NCBI GenBank assembly: GCA_030145005.1
Contig: JAQYWJ010000063.1
Span: forward strand, 1-10,158
DNA: 10,158 bases
Direction of reading: 5' to 3'
Origin: Desulfobacter sp.
Lineage (GTDB): Bacteria > Desulfobacterota > Desulfobacteria > Desulfobacterales > Desulfobacteraceae
Part shown: one piece after another, positions 1 to 7,342 of the stretch
Layout: every line of letters starts with the position of its first letter
How positions within the stretch are numbered: the first letter of the stretch is position 1
The notes under the pieces: generated by a model
Databases searched by the model: none
Told to the model about the DNA's origin: nothing
The model's input: only the letters and a program-made list of their open reading frames with translations
Translations under genes and position numbers: made by a program

Positions 1-19
1 AAATTGTTGTTCTTGCATC

Positions 20-48
20 TTGCCTTATTTAAAATATTCCAGTATACC
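20..48 (+). promoter_or_regulatory. candidate leuB promoter
   Basis: TTGCCT (20-25) and TATACC (43-48) are separated by exactly 17 bases, giving 4 of 6 matches to each sigma-70 box. The stretch to the start codon is very AT-rich. The first 91 bases show no coding frame, so leuB may have its own promoter, but an operon with genes left of the window cannot be excluded. This is motif reading only. Confidence 0.35.
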
Positions 49-76
49 TTAATTAAATTAATTATTTATAAACTTA

Positions 77-83
77 TAGGAGG
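77..83 (+). promoter_or_regulatory. Shine-Dalgarno that fixes the TTG start of leuB
   Basis: TAGGAGG lies 8 bases before TTG at 92-94. The spacing is ideal and the protein from this TTG begins with the normal LeuB N-terminus, so the non-ATG start is well supported. Confidence 0.8.
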
Positions 84-91
84 CAAAGACA

Positions 92-1183
92 TTGAATAAA
101 ATTGCTGTACTTGCCGGAGATGGTATTGGTCCGGAGGTCATGGAACAGGCAATCAGGGTGCTTGATAAGGCTGCTGGTATTTTTGATTTTGAACTATCCT
201 TTGAATACGCAGATGTAGGCGGTGCCGGCATTGACAATCATGGCAAAGCACTGCCGGACTCAACCCTGGCATTGTGCGAACAAAAAGATGCTATTTTGTT
301 TGGTTCCGTTGGCGGCCCTAAATGGGAAAATCTGCCACCCGAGGAACAGCCTGAACGTGCTTCGCTTCTGAAGTTACGCAAACATTTTGGTTTATACTGC
401 AACCTAAGACCCTCCAAAGTATTCCCGTCCCTTGCATCGGCCTCCCCCCTGAAGCCGGAAATCATAAAAAACGGATTTGACATTTTATGTGTCAGAGAAC
501 TGACCGGCGGGCTCTATTTTGGTAAACCTAGGGGCAAAAGAGGCAGCGGCCCTGATGAAACCGCATTTGATACCATGGTCTATTCCAGATTCGAAATTGA
601 ACGGATTGCCAAAATGGCGTTTGAGGCTGCCAGAAAAAGGCGCAGCATCGTAACGTCCGTAGACAAGGCCAATGTACTGACCTCCATGGTTCTGTGGCGG
701 GAAGTGGTCATAGAAGTCGCTAAATCATATCCTGATGTCACATTGAATCATATATATGTTGATAATGCTGCCATGCAGCTTATTCGAAACCCCCAACAGT
801 TTGATGTACTTTTATGCGGAAATATGTTTGGAGATATTATATCTGACGAATGTGCCATGATTACCGGATCAATGGGACTGCTGTCCTCGGCAAGCCTGAA
901 TGAAAAAAAATTCGGCCTTTATGAGCCGGCCGGAGGCTCTGCACCTGATATTGCGGGTAAAGGTATAGCCAACCCCATTGCCCAGATCCTGTCCGCAGCC
1001 ATGATGCTGAAATACACCTTTGGGCAAACCCAGGCCGCTGATGCCATTGAGGCAGCAATCTCCGATGTTCTTGATCGGGGAATTCTCACCGCAGATCTGA
1101 CAGATAAAAAAGAGAATGCCGTCAATACTGAAGAAATGGGAACTGAGATTATAAATGCCCTGACAAATACTCACAGAACCTGA
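92..1183 (+). CDS. leuB: 3-isopropylmalate dehydrogenase
   Basis: This cytoplasmic enzyme of leucine biosynthesis oxidises and decarboxylates (2R,3S)-3-isopropylmalate with NAD to 2-oxoisocaproate (alpha-ketoisocaproate). The 363 residues match the family length. Visible landmarks are the N-terminal GDGIGPEV motif (9-16), the substrate-binding arginines R96, R106 and R135, the catalytic Tyr142 in GGLYFG, and Lys192 in VDKANVL. The metal-binding aspartates are D224, D248 and D252. The NAD-binding segment EPAGGSAPDIAGKGIANP (278-295) closely resembles the E. coli enzyme and separates it from NADP isocitrate dehydrogenases. The start is TTG with a strong Shine-Dalgarno. It is followed by an intrinsic terminator and is apparently the last gene of its transcript. 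Tartrate or homoisocitrate dehydrogenases are relatives, but the motifs favour LeuB. Confidence 0.97.
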   Translation: MNKIAVLAGDGIGPEVMEQAIRVLDKAAGIFDFELSFEYADVGGAGIDNHGKALPDSTLALCEQKDAILFGSVGGPKWENLPPEEQPERASLLKLRKHFGLYCNLRPSKVFPSLASASPLKPEIIKNGFDILCVRELTGGLYFGKPRGKRGSGPDETAFDTMVYSRFEIERIAKMAFEAARKRRSIVTSVDKANVLTSMVLWREVVIEVAKSYPDVTLNHIYVDNAAMQLIRNPQQFDVLLCGNMFGDIISDECAMITGSMGLLSSASLNEKKFGLYEPAGGSAPDIAGKGIANPIAQILSAAMMLKYTFGQTQAADAIEAAISDVLDRGILTADLTDKKENAVNTEEMGTEIINALTNTHRT

Positions 1184-1201
1184 CGTCTCATTATTAAGGC
1201 T

Positions 1202-1220
1202 CATGGGCAAAAGGCCCATG
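1202..1220 (+). repeat. short hairpin after leuB
   Basis: CATGGGC and GCCCATG form a perfect 7-bp stem with a 5-base loop, starting 18 bases past the leuB stop. No T-run follows, so it is not an intrinsic terminator by itself. It could protect the mRNA 3' end or act together with the terminator just downstream. Confidence 0.5.
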
Positions 1221-1243
1221 GGCAACAAAACCCCGGTACACCC

Positions 1244-1291
1244 CGGCCATCGAGAGTCTTTATCTCCATGGCCGTTTTTTTTGTTTTTTTT
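1244..1291 (+). terminator. intrinsic terminator of leuB
   Basis: CGGCCAT (1244-1250) pairs with ATGGCCG (1268-1274). An inner GAGA/TCTC stem (1252-1255 with 1263-1266) sits across a C-C mismatch. A T-tract, interrupted once by G, follows at 1275-1291. This is a textbook Rho-independent terminator on the plus strand. Confidence 0.85.
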
Positions 1292-1302
1292 CTTTCTGCC
1301 CC

Positions 1303-1344
1303 AAAAAAGTCAAAGGGCTTTTGAGTTTCCTCAAAAGCCCTTTG
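1303..1344 (-). terminator. intrinsic terminator of the tRNA-Val/tRNA-Asp unit
   Basis: The arms at 1311-1324 and 1331-1344 form a perfect 14-bp stem with a 6-base loop. Read on the minus strand, the stem lies 8 bases after the tRNA-Asp CCA end and is followed by six T (complement of 1303-1308). It converges with the leuB terminator, so the two transcripts are insulated from each other. Confidence 0.85.
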
Positions 1345-1352
1345 ATTTATTG

Positions 1353-1429
1353 TGGCGGGAGTGACGAGACTCGAACTCGCGGCCTCTAGCGTGACAGGCT
1401 AGCGTTCTAACCAACTGAACTACACCCCC
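1353..1429 (-). tRNA. tRNA-Asp (anticodon GUC)
   Basis: The 77-base gene folds as a full cloverleaf. The 7-bp acceptor stem (GGGGGTG with CACTCCC, one G-T pair), the D arm with TAGTTCAGTTGGTTAGA, and the T arm with GTTCGAGTC are all present. The anticodon GTC is the complement of 1393-1395. G is the discriminator base, as expected for Asp, and CCA is encoded. It is closely similar to E. coli tRNA-Asp and lies 18 bases downstream of tRNA-Val in the same transcription unit. Confidence 0.96.
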
Positions 1430-1447
1430 GTATTTTACTCTTATGTC

Positions 1448-1523
1448 TGGTGGGCGATGCAGGGATCGAACCTGCGACTTCAAGCTTGTAAGGCTTGCAC
1501 TCTCCCAGCTGAGTTAATCGCCC
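1448..1523 (-). tRNA. tRNA-Val (anticodon UAC)
   Basis: The 76-base gene has acceptor stem GGGCGAT/ATCGCCC, a D arm reading TTAACTCAGCTGGGAGAG, and anticodon stem CAAGC/GCTTG. The anticodon TAC is the complement of 1488-1490. The T arm contains GGTTCGATCCC, the discriminator is A, and CCA is encoded. It is the first gene of a two-tRNA transcript with tRNA-Asp. Confidence 0.96.
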
Positions 1524-1534
1524 AAACGGCAATA

Positions 1535-1563
1535 TGTATACCAAGTACCAATATGGGTGTCAA
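1535..1563 (-). promoter_or_regulatory. promoter of the tRNA-Val/tRNA-Asp unit
   Basis: On the minus strand a perfect TTGACA (1563-1558) is followed after 17 bases by TATACA (1540-1535). The tRNA-Val 5' end lies 11 bases beyond the -10 box, leaving a leader of about 5 bases, as is common for stable-RNA genes. Confidence 0.75.
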
Positions 1564-1621
1564 GTAAAATTATTCTTTTTTTATTTTCCCTAAACATCCG
1601 CTTAGGAATTTAATCAAATCC

Positions 1622-1650
1622 TTGCAAAATTATGGGGACATTGCTATGCT
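1622..1650 (+). promoter_or_regulatory. candidate rho promoter
   Basis: TTGCAA (1622-1627), a 17-base spacer and TATGCT (1645-1650) form a sigma-70-like promoter. Transcription from it would give a rho leader of about 145 bases. TATAAT at 1784-1789 also occurs, but its spacing to TTGATT is 20 bases and it almost touches the Shine-Dalgarno, so it is a poor alternative. Confidence 0.4.
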
Positions 1651-1685
1651 ACTCCATTAATATGTAAACATTATAGAATAATTGA

Positions 1686-1793
1686 ATGCAAAATCTTATC
1701 ACCTCTTTTCCTGACAACAATCAAAATAAAACAAGGGACATCGCATGTATGGAGTCCTTGATTTATAGTGTCAGCAGCAAAAGTATAATTTAG
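1686..1793 (+). other. short open frame in the rho leader
   Basis: An ATG at 1686 opens a 35-codon frame ending at TAG 1791-1793. It is in the same frame as rho, and its stop overlaps the rho Shine-Dalgarno TAGGAG. No convincing Shine-Dalgarno precedes the ATG, and the product has no clear resemblance to the Rho N-terminal helix bundle. It could be a leader peptide, a relic, or chance. Confidence 0.2.
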
Positions 1794-1802
1794 GAGTCGA
1801 CA

Positions 1803-2879
1803 ATGGAACCTGTTCAGGGATATCTGGAAATCATGGACAAGGGGTTTGGTTTTCTAAGGAATATTGAAGAAAATTTCAATCCCAAGCCTGAAAATCCCTA
1901 TGTACCCAACAGCCTGATACGCAAACTCAATCTCAGAGAAGGCAGCTTTATTCAGGGCTATGGAGAAAAAAAGAGCCCGCAGAATGTAAACATTGCTCTC
2001 ATACGTATTGAGACCATCAACAACCTTCCCTTTGACGAGTTCATAAGAACGCCAATGCTCCAGGAGCAGGTCAGCATCAACCCCTTTGAAAGGTATCATC
2101 TTGCCCAGGGGCCTGATGACCTAACAGGAAAAGCTTTAGATCTGATTGCTCCGATCGGCATGGGACAGCGGGGTTTGATCATCGCCCCGCCAAAATCCGG
2201 AAAAACAACAATTTTAAGGCACATGGCCAATTCTGTGGTCGTCAACCACCCTGATGCCAAGGTATTTGTCCTTCTTGTGGATGAACGGCCTGAGGAAGTC
2301 ACCGATTTCCAAAGAGGACTGACAGACGCCCATGTGCTGTATTCTTCTGCTGACCAACAAATCGGCCAGCACATGAGGATGACCCGCCTTGCGATGCATA
2401 CGGCCATCAGATGCACGGAAATCGGCCAGGATGCCGTAGTTTTCATTGACTCTTTAACCCGGATGACCAGGGCGTTTAATATTGACACCGATTCCTATGG
2501 CAAAACCATGAGTGGCGGTCTTGGCGCCAATGCCATGGAGTTTCCCAGAAAAATTTTTGGGGGTGCCCGTAAGCTTGAGAACGGCGGTTCCCTTACAATC
2601 ATTGCCACCATTCTGGTCGAGACCGGCAGCCGCATGGATGATGTCATTTTCCAGGAATTCAAAGGCACCGGCAATATGGATCTTTACCTGTCCAGGGACT
2701 GCGCCGAACAAAGAATCTGGCCGGCCATTAATATCAACAAATCCGGGACCCGGAAAGAAAACCTGCTCATGGAACCTGAAGAGTACGAGAACATGGTGAA
2801 TATTCGCCGCAGTATTGCGCCGTTAGATGAAGTCACGGCCATGTCACAGTTTTTGTCCATAATTGAAGACGGCTTATAA
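1803..2879 (+). CDS. rho: transcription termination factor Rho, short form without N-terminal helix bundle
   Basis: Rho is the hexameric RNA-dependent ATPase/helicase that terminates transcription. The frame opens directly with the cold-shock/OB fold, including the RNA-binding GFGFLR (14-19). The RecA-like ATPase follows: Walker A PPKSGKTT (129-136), catalytic Glu161 in VLLVDERPEEV, Walker B VVFIDS (212-217), Q-loop GKTMSGGLGANA (233-244), R-loop region EFKGTGNM (285-292) and arginine finger R317 in NKSGTRKE. At 358 residues it is about 60 shorter than E. coli Rho (419). The first 47 residues (helix bundle) and about a dozen C-terminal residues are missing. An in-frame TAG at 1791-1793 and TAGGAG six bases before ATG fix the start. 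The segment after the Q-loop (GLGANAMEFPRKIFGGARKLENGG split as 239-248 and 249-262) departs from the common VDANAL-type sequence. It may be the sole Rho or a divergent paralogue. Confidence 0.92.
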   Translation: MEPVQGYLEIMDKGFGFLRNIEENFNPKPENPYVPNSLIRKLNLREGSFIQGYGEKKSPQNVNIALIRIETINNLPFDEFIRTPMLQEQVSINPFERYHLAQGPDDLTGKALDLIAPIGMGQRGLIIAPPKSGKTTILRHMANSVVVNHPDAKVFVLLVDERPEEVTDFQRGLTDAHVLYSSADQQIGQHMRMTRLAMHTAIRCTEIGQDAVVFIDSLTRMTRAFNIDTDSYGKTMSGGLGANAMEFPRKIFGGARKLENGGSLTIIATILVETGSRMDDVIFQEFKGTGNMDLYLSRDCAEQRIWPAININKSGTRKENLLMEPEEYENMVNIRRSIAPLDEVTAMSQFLSIIEDGL

Positions 2880-2911
2880 AGACGGTATTTTCCTGTATCT
2901 TTAAAAATAAA

Positions 2912-2955
2912 AAATCGCGGCACTCAAACATTTCAAGTGCAGCGATTTATTATTT
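2912..2955. terminator. bidirectional terminator between rho and lon
   Basis: AAATCGC (2912-2918) pairs with GCGATTT (2942-2948). After a G-A mismatch, GCACT (2920-2924) pairs with AGTGC (2936-2940). T-rich sequence follows on the plus strand, and an A-rich tract (2904-2914) precedes the stem and serves as the U-tract on the minus strand. It lies 33 bases after rho and 37 bases from the end of lon, so it can serve both convergent genes. Confidence 0.8.
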
Positions 2956-2984
2956 TTACACGCCCAACAAGTCGTTAAAAGATA

Positions 2985-5336
2985 CTATACCAGGGCGTGC
3001 TCAAGTACTTCAGCCATACTTTCCACATAGACAATATCAAGCTGTTTTTGAATCGCTTTGGGAACGTCTATGATGTCTTTTTTGTTTTCCTCACAGAGAA
3101 CAACCTTTTTAATCCCATTGGCATGGGCTGCCAGAAGTTTTTCCTTTAGGCCACCAATGGGCAGCACCCGTCCGCGAAGGGTAATTTCCCCTGTCATGGC
3201 CACTGTCCGACTTACGGGTCGGCCGGTGAGAATAGAGACAACTGCCGTGCACATGGCAATTCCCGCTGAAGGCCCATCCTTTGGAATGGCCCCTTCGGGC
3301 ACATGGATGTGGATGTCTGTATCCTTATAAAAGTCTTCTCTGATGTTAAGACCTGCACTCCTTGAACGGACATAGGATACAGCCGCCTGGGAACTTTCCT
3401 TCATCACCTCCCCAAGCTTTCCGGTAACCATTACCCTCCCCTTGCCCGGCATGGTCACAGCTTCAATAGTTAAAAGCTCACCGCCTGCCTGGGTCCAGGC
3501 CAACCCGGTAACAATTCCGGCTTTATCTTCCTGTTCCAGAATGGAATTTCTAAACTTAGACTGCCCCAGATATTTTGAAACCGTATTTGCTGTAACTTGA
3601 TGTTTTTTACGCGTCTTGGTCCGCACAATTTCCGTGGCTATTTTTCTAAGCACAGAAGAAAGCTCACGCTCAAGATTTCTCACCCCGGCTTCCTTGGTGT
3701 ACTGCTTGATAATCATCTGAATTGCAGTTTTTGAAAAAGAAACGTCCTCTTCATCCAGCCCGTTTTCGTGCATCTGCTTGGGAATCAGGTAGCCGGTGGC
3801 AATCTGGTATTTTTCATAATCGGTATACCCGGGTATCTGGATCACCTCCATGCGGTCACGCAGGGGGGCCGGGATTTCATGCAGGGTATTTGCCGTGGTG
3901 ATAAACAAAATTTCAGACAGATCATAATCAACTTCAAGATAATGATCGTTAAAATTTTTGTTCTGTTCGGGATCCAGTGCCTCCAGAAGAGCAGAAGAGG
4001 GATCGCCTCTAAAATCACTGGTCATTTTATCAATTTCATCCAGACAGAACACCGGGTTATTAAACCCCGTTTTTTTCAATGTCTGGATAATCTTTCCGGG
4101 CATGGCACCTACATAGGTTCTTCGGTGCCCTCGAATCTCTGCCTCATCACGGACCCCACCCAGGGAGATCCGGGCAAATGAACGCCCGGTAGCCCTAGCC
4201 ACAGACCGGGCAAGGGATGTCTTGCCGACCCCCGGAGGCCCCACCAGGCAAAGAATCGGGCCTTTTATCTTTTTAACCAGAATCTGCACAGCTAAATACT
4301 CAAGGATTCTCTCCTTGGGTTTTTTCAAGCCGTAATGGTCCTGGTCCAGAATCTGCTCAGCCTTCGAGAGTTCATTTTTTACCCTTTTTTTCCGGTACCA
4401 GGGCAGGGAGATCAGCCAGTCAATGTAATTTCTGACCACGGTTGCTTCCGAAGAGGTTGCAGGCATCAGCTTGAGCTTTTCCAACTCCGTGCGCACAACA
4501 CCTGCGGCCTCTTTAGGCATGCGCTTGGCCTTGATCTTTTTTTCAAGATCAGCAAACTCACCGCCCTGGCCATCCTCGCCCATTTCCTTTTGGATGGCCC
4601 GCATCTGCTCGTTAAGGTAGTGGCGCTTTTGAAGTTTATCCATCTGTTCTTTGACCCTGCCCTTGATCTTCTGGGACATGGAAAAAACTTCCGTCTCCTT
4701 TTGAATAAACTTTAAAAGCAAAAAGAAACGTTCTTCAATATCACCACACTCCAGCAGCTTCTGTTTATCCTGAACCTTGAAGGGCAGTTGGGCGGCAATG
4801 GTATCGGCATACCTTGACGGATACTGTTCCAGGGCATCCAGCCCCTTGAAAAAACTTTTGGAAACAACGCCGGACAAGTCGGCATAATGCCGGAACGCTT
4901 CATGAACAGTGCGGATGGCAGCCTCAGTGTTGGCATCGGTCAACGGCTTTTCAGGGACGTCCACATAATCAACAACCTGGAAACCGTCCTGGTCAACCAT
5001 TTTAATGATACAGCCTCGGGCAACACCTTCAACCAATGCTTTTACCGTACCATCGGGCAGTCGCAACAGCTGGGTGATCCGGGCTTCGGTGCCCACCTGA
5101 AAAATATCCTCAATAGTAGGTTTCAGGACTTCCGGATTTTTCTGGGTCGTAAGAAAAATTTTCTTATCACCGCCCATGGCCTGGGAAAGCGCCCTGATGG
5201 ATTTTTCCCTTCCCACAAAAATAGAGGTTGTAACAAAGGGGAAGAGGACAATATCCCTCAGGGGCACCAACGGAAGGGTTTTGCTCTCCTTTTCAGGCCC
5301 ATCCTCGGAATTGAAAAAACGGGAAATACTGATCAT
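2985..5336 (-). CDS. lon: ATP-dependent serine protease Lon (LonA type)
   Basis: Lon is a cytoplasmic hexameric AAA+ protease that degrades misfolded and regulatory proteins. The 783 residues match E. coli Lon (784). The N-terminal substrate-recognition domain begins with LPLVPLRDIVLFPFVTTSIF (21-40), followed by a helical/coiled-coil linker (about 210-300). The ATPase domain shows Walker A GPPGVGKT (366-373), Walker B FCLDEID (430-436) and RDRMEVI (493-499). The C-terminal protease carries the catalytic dyad Ser690 in PKDGPSAG and Lys733 in GGLKEKLLAAH. No membrane segment or LonB-type insertion is seen. It starts 18 bases after the clpX stop, with only a weak Shine-Dalgarno (GAAAG, 9 bases upstream), and is the last gene of the tig-clpP-clpX-lon cluster. 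Confidence 0.98.
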   Translation of the reverse strand: MISISRFFNSEDGPEKESKTLPLVPLRDIVLFPFVTTSIFVGREKSIRALSQAMGGDKKIFLTTQKNPEVLKPTIEDIFQVGTEARITQLLRLPDGTVKALVEGVARGCIIKMVDQDGFQVVDYVDVPEKPLTDANTEAAIRTVHEAFRHYADLSGVVSKSFFKGLDALEQYPSRYADTIAAQLPFKVQDKQKLLECGDIEERFFLLLKFIQKETEVFSMSQKIKGRVKEQMDKLQKRHYLNEQMRAIQKEMGEDGQGGEFADLEKKIKAKRMPKEAAGVVRTELEKLKLMPATSSEATVVRNYIDWLISLPWYRKKRVKNELSKAEQILDQDHYGLKKPKERILEYLAVQILVKKIKGPILCLVGPPGVGKTSLARSVARATGRSFARISLGGVRDEAEIRGHRRTYVGAMPGKIIQTLKKTGFNNPVFCLDEIDKMTSDFRGDPSSALLEALDPEQNKNFNDHYLEVDYDLSEILFITTANTLHEIPAPLRDRMEVIQIPGYTDYEKYQIATGYLIPKQMHENGLDEEDVSFSKTAIQMIIKQYTKEAGVRNLERELSSVLRKIATEIVRTKTRKKHQVTANTVSKYLGQSKFRNSILEQEDKAGIVTGLAWTQAGGELLTIEAVTMPGKGRVMVTGKLGEVMKESSQAAVSYVRSRSAGLNIREDFYKDTDIHIHVPEGAIPKDGPSAGIAMCTAVVSILTGRPVSRTVAMTGEITLRGRVLPIGGLKEKLLAAHANGIKKVVLCEENKKDIIDVPKAIQKQLDIVYVESMAEVLEHALV

Positions 5337-5354
5337 GGATGCAAACTTTCTATT

Positions 5355-6614
5355 TTAAGCCTGCTTCTTAGGTTGTTCATACAGCAAGATGGGCTCCTCG
5401 TTGTTTAATACCACTTCTTCGCCCACCACACACTCAACCACATCTTTTTTAGAAGGAATTTCATACATGATGTTCATCATGGTTTCCTCCATAATTGCAC
5501 GCAGCCCCCTGGCTCCGGATTTTCTGGCAACAGCTTCCTTGGCCATGGCTTCAAGGGCCTCATCCGTAAACTGCAGACTCACCCCTTCCATGCGAAAAAG
5601 TTCCTGATACTGCCGAACCAAAGCATTCTTAGGTTGGGTCAGAATCTTGACCAAAGACGTTTCATTGAGCTCCCCTATGGAAGTTATAATGGGCAGTCGT
5701 CCTAAAAACTCGGGGATCAGGCCGAACCTAATCAAATCTTCGGGCTTTACCTGCTTCAGCAGTTCTCCGATATTCAGCTCTTTTTTATCTGCGATTTTGG
5801 CGCCAAATCCCATGGTTTTCTGGGTTAAACGGCGCTCAACCACTTTTTCAAGACCCGTAAAAGTTCCGCCGCAGATAAACAGGATATTGGAGGTATCCAC
5901 CTTCACATAATCCTGCTGGGGATGTTTTCTCCCCCCCTTGGGAGGTACCGAAGCAATGGTGCCTTCAATTATCTTGAGCAGAGCCTGCTGAACCCCTTCT
6001 CCGGAGACATCCCGGGTAATTGAAGGGTTGTCCCCCCGCTGGGAAATTTTATCTATCTCATCAATGTAGATGATACCTTTCTGGGCCTTTTCAATATCGT
6101 AATCAGCGTTCTGAACCAGGGAGAGAACGATATTCTCCACATCCTCGCCAACATAGCCGGCCTCGGTCAGGGCCGTGGCATCAGCAATGGCAAAAGGGAC
6201 ATCCAGAAACCGGGCAAGGGTCTGGGCCAGAAGGGTTTTCCCACATCCGGTCGGCCCGATAATCAGAATATTGCTTTTCTGAATCTCAATTTCATCACCG
6301 CTTTTTGCCAAATGTGAGGCCAGACGTTTATAATGATTATAAACCGCCACGGATAAGACCTTTTTTGCACGATCCTGTTCTATAATATATGAATCAAGCT
6401 GCTCCTTGATCTGCTTCGGCACCATAAACTCCTTGGCGCTTTCCGGCTCGACAGCCAGCTCTTTTTCTTCATCTTCAATAATCTCACCGCACAGCTTAAT
6501 GCATTCATTGCAGATATAGACGCTGGGCCCGGCTATCAGTTTTTTTACTTCCTTTTGGTTTTTACCGCAGAATGAACAGAAAAACTGATCGTTTGTATCA
6601 TCTTTTTTGGCCAT
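5355..6614 (-). CDS. clpX: ClpXP unfoldase subunit ClpX
   Basis: ClpX is the AAA+ hexamer that recognises, unfolds and feeds proteins to ClpP. The 419 residues are full length. The N-terminal zinc-binding domain has four cysteines (C13, C16, C35, C38). The ATPase has Walker A GPTGCGKT (120-127), the substrate-gripping pore loop GYVG (153-156), Walker B IIYIDEID (181-188), the RKH loop (229-231) and sensor-2 GARGLRA (367-373). The ClpP-docking tripeptide is MGF (268-270), where IGF is more usual. Only three bases separate its ATG from the clpP stop, and its Shine-Dalgarno lies inside clpP, which implies translational coupling. Confidence 0.98.
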   Translation of the reverse strand: MAKKDDTNDQFFCSFCGKNQKEVKKLIAGPSVYICNECIKLCGEIIEDEEKELAVEPESAKEFMVPKQIKEQLDSYIIEQDRAKKVLSVAVYNHYKRLASHLAKSGDEIEIQKSNILIIGPTGCGKTLLAQTLARFLDVPFAIADATALTEAGYVGEDVENIVLSLVQNADYDIEKAQKGIIYIDEIDKISQRGDNPSITRDVSGEGVQQALLKIIEGTIASVPPKGGRKHPQQDYVKVDTSNILFICGGTFTGLEKVVERRLTQKTMGFGAKIADKKELNIGELLKQVKPEDLIRFGLIPEFLGRLPIITSIGELNETSLVKILTQPKNALVRQYQELFRMEGVSLQFTDEALEAMAKEAVARKSGARGLRAIMEETMMNIMYEIPSKKDVVECVVGEEVVLNNEEPILLYEQPKKQA

Positions 6615-6617
6615 ATT

Positions 6618-7244
6618 TTATGACTCCTTTGACGCCTCCTGCTCAGAGGCCTGTTCCAATTGGCTTCTGTCACTGACCACACGGTCAATAATGCCGTATT
6701 CCAAAGCCTGCGCCCCGGACATGAAAAAATCACGTTCCGTATCAGCCGCAACCTTTTCAATGTCCTGCCCCGTATGCTTTGCTATAATTTCGTTCAAAGT
6801 ATCTTTCATTCTTAAAATTTCAGTCGCCTGAATCTTGATGTCAGTGGCCTGGCCCTGGGCACCGCCCAGCGGCTGATGAATCATAATCCTGGCATTGGGC
6901 AGGGCAAACCGTTTGCCGGATGTTCCGGCAGTGAGAAGTAACGCCCCCATACTGGCTGCCTGGCCGATACACACCGTTGCCACATCCGGCTTGATGTACT
7001 GGATGGTGTCATAAATGGCCATGCCTGCTGTCACAACGCCGCCAGGGGAATTGATATAAAAATTGATATCTTTCTCAGGATCTTCGGATTCAAGAAACAG
7101 CATCTGTGCAACAATGAGATTGGCAATTTCATTGTCTATGGGAGACCCCAAAAAAATAATCCTGTCTTTTAAAAGCCGTGAATAGATATCATAGGCACGT
7201 TCTCCCCTGTTGCTCTGCTCAACAACCATTGGAATAAGAGGCAC
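6618..7244 (-). CDS. clpP: ATP-dependent Clp protease proteolytic subunit ClpP
   Basis: ClpP forms the tetradecameric serine-peptidase barrel that degrades substrates delivered by ClpX. The 208 residues match the family. The catalytic triad is Ser98 (GQAASMGA), His123 (MIHQPLGG) and Asp172 (ERDFFMS). The conserved NSPGG strand is at 65-69. The start is GTG with AAGGAG 7 bases upstream. An ATG five codons later (7227-7229) lacks such a site. A short propeptide is likely removed, as in E. coli. It lies 98 bases downstream of tig with no terminator between. Confidence 0.97.
   Translation of the reverse strand: MPLIPMVVEQSNRGERAYDIYSRLLKDRIIFLGSPIDNEIANLIVAQMLFLESEDPEKDINFYINSPGGVVTAGMAIYDTIQYIKPDVATVCIGQAASMGALLLTAGTSGKRFALPNARIMIHQPLGGAQGQATDIKIQATEILRMKDTLNEIIAKHTGQDIEKVAADTERDFFMSGAQALEYGIIDRVVSDRSQLEQASEQEASKES
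6624..6630 (-). promoter_or_regulatory. clpX Shine-Dalgarno inside the clpP 3' end
   Basis: AAAGGAG on the minus strand lies 9 bases before the clpX ATG and overlaps the last clpP codons. Ribosomes finishing clpP would pass over it, which favours coupled synthesis of the two ClpXP subunits. Confidence 0.75.
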
Positions 7245-7251
7245 GATTTAA

Positions 7252-7257
7252 CTCCTT
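7252..7257 (-). promoter_or_regulatory. Shine-Dalgarno that selects the GTG start of clpP
   Basis: AAGGAG on the minus strand is 7 bases from GTG at 7244-7242. This supports the GTG over the downstream ATG at Met6. Confidence 0.75.
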
Positions 7258-7303
7258 ATCATAATCTAAAATATGTTTTTAACCTTGTTACCGGCCAAGC
7301 AAT

Positions 7304-7319
7304 AACGGATTAAACCGTT
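7304..7319. repeat. inverted repeat between tig and clpP
   Basis: AACGG and CCGTT (7304-7308 and 7315-7319) flank six A/T bases. The repeat sits 60 bases upstream of the clpP start in the only sizeable gap of the cluster. It could be a weak RNA hairpin or an operator. No T-run follows, so it is not a terminator. Confidence 0.3.
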
Positions 7320-7342
7320 CAAATAAGCTTGCGGATTATTTT

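Noticed and set aside
1758..1789. TTGATT and TATAAT as a rho promoter
   Set aside because: The spacer is 20 bases, and the -10 box lies almost on the Shine-Dalgarno, which would leave nearly no room for a normal leader.
4335..5408. Long plus-strand frames opposite lon
   Set aside because: They are antisense shadows of lon. They lack Shine-Dalgarno sites, and the minus-strand protein has all Lon motifs.
7245..7342. A separate clpP promoter in the tig-clpP gap
   Set aside because: TTGGCC with a weak ATATTT at 18 bases is the best pair I could find, too poor to call. No terminator separates tig from clpP.
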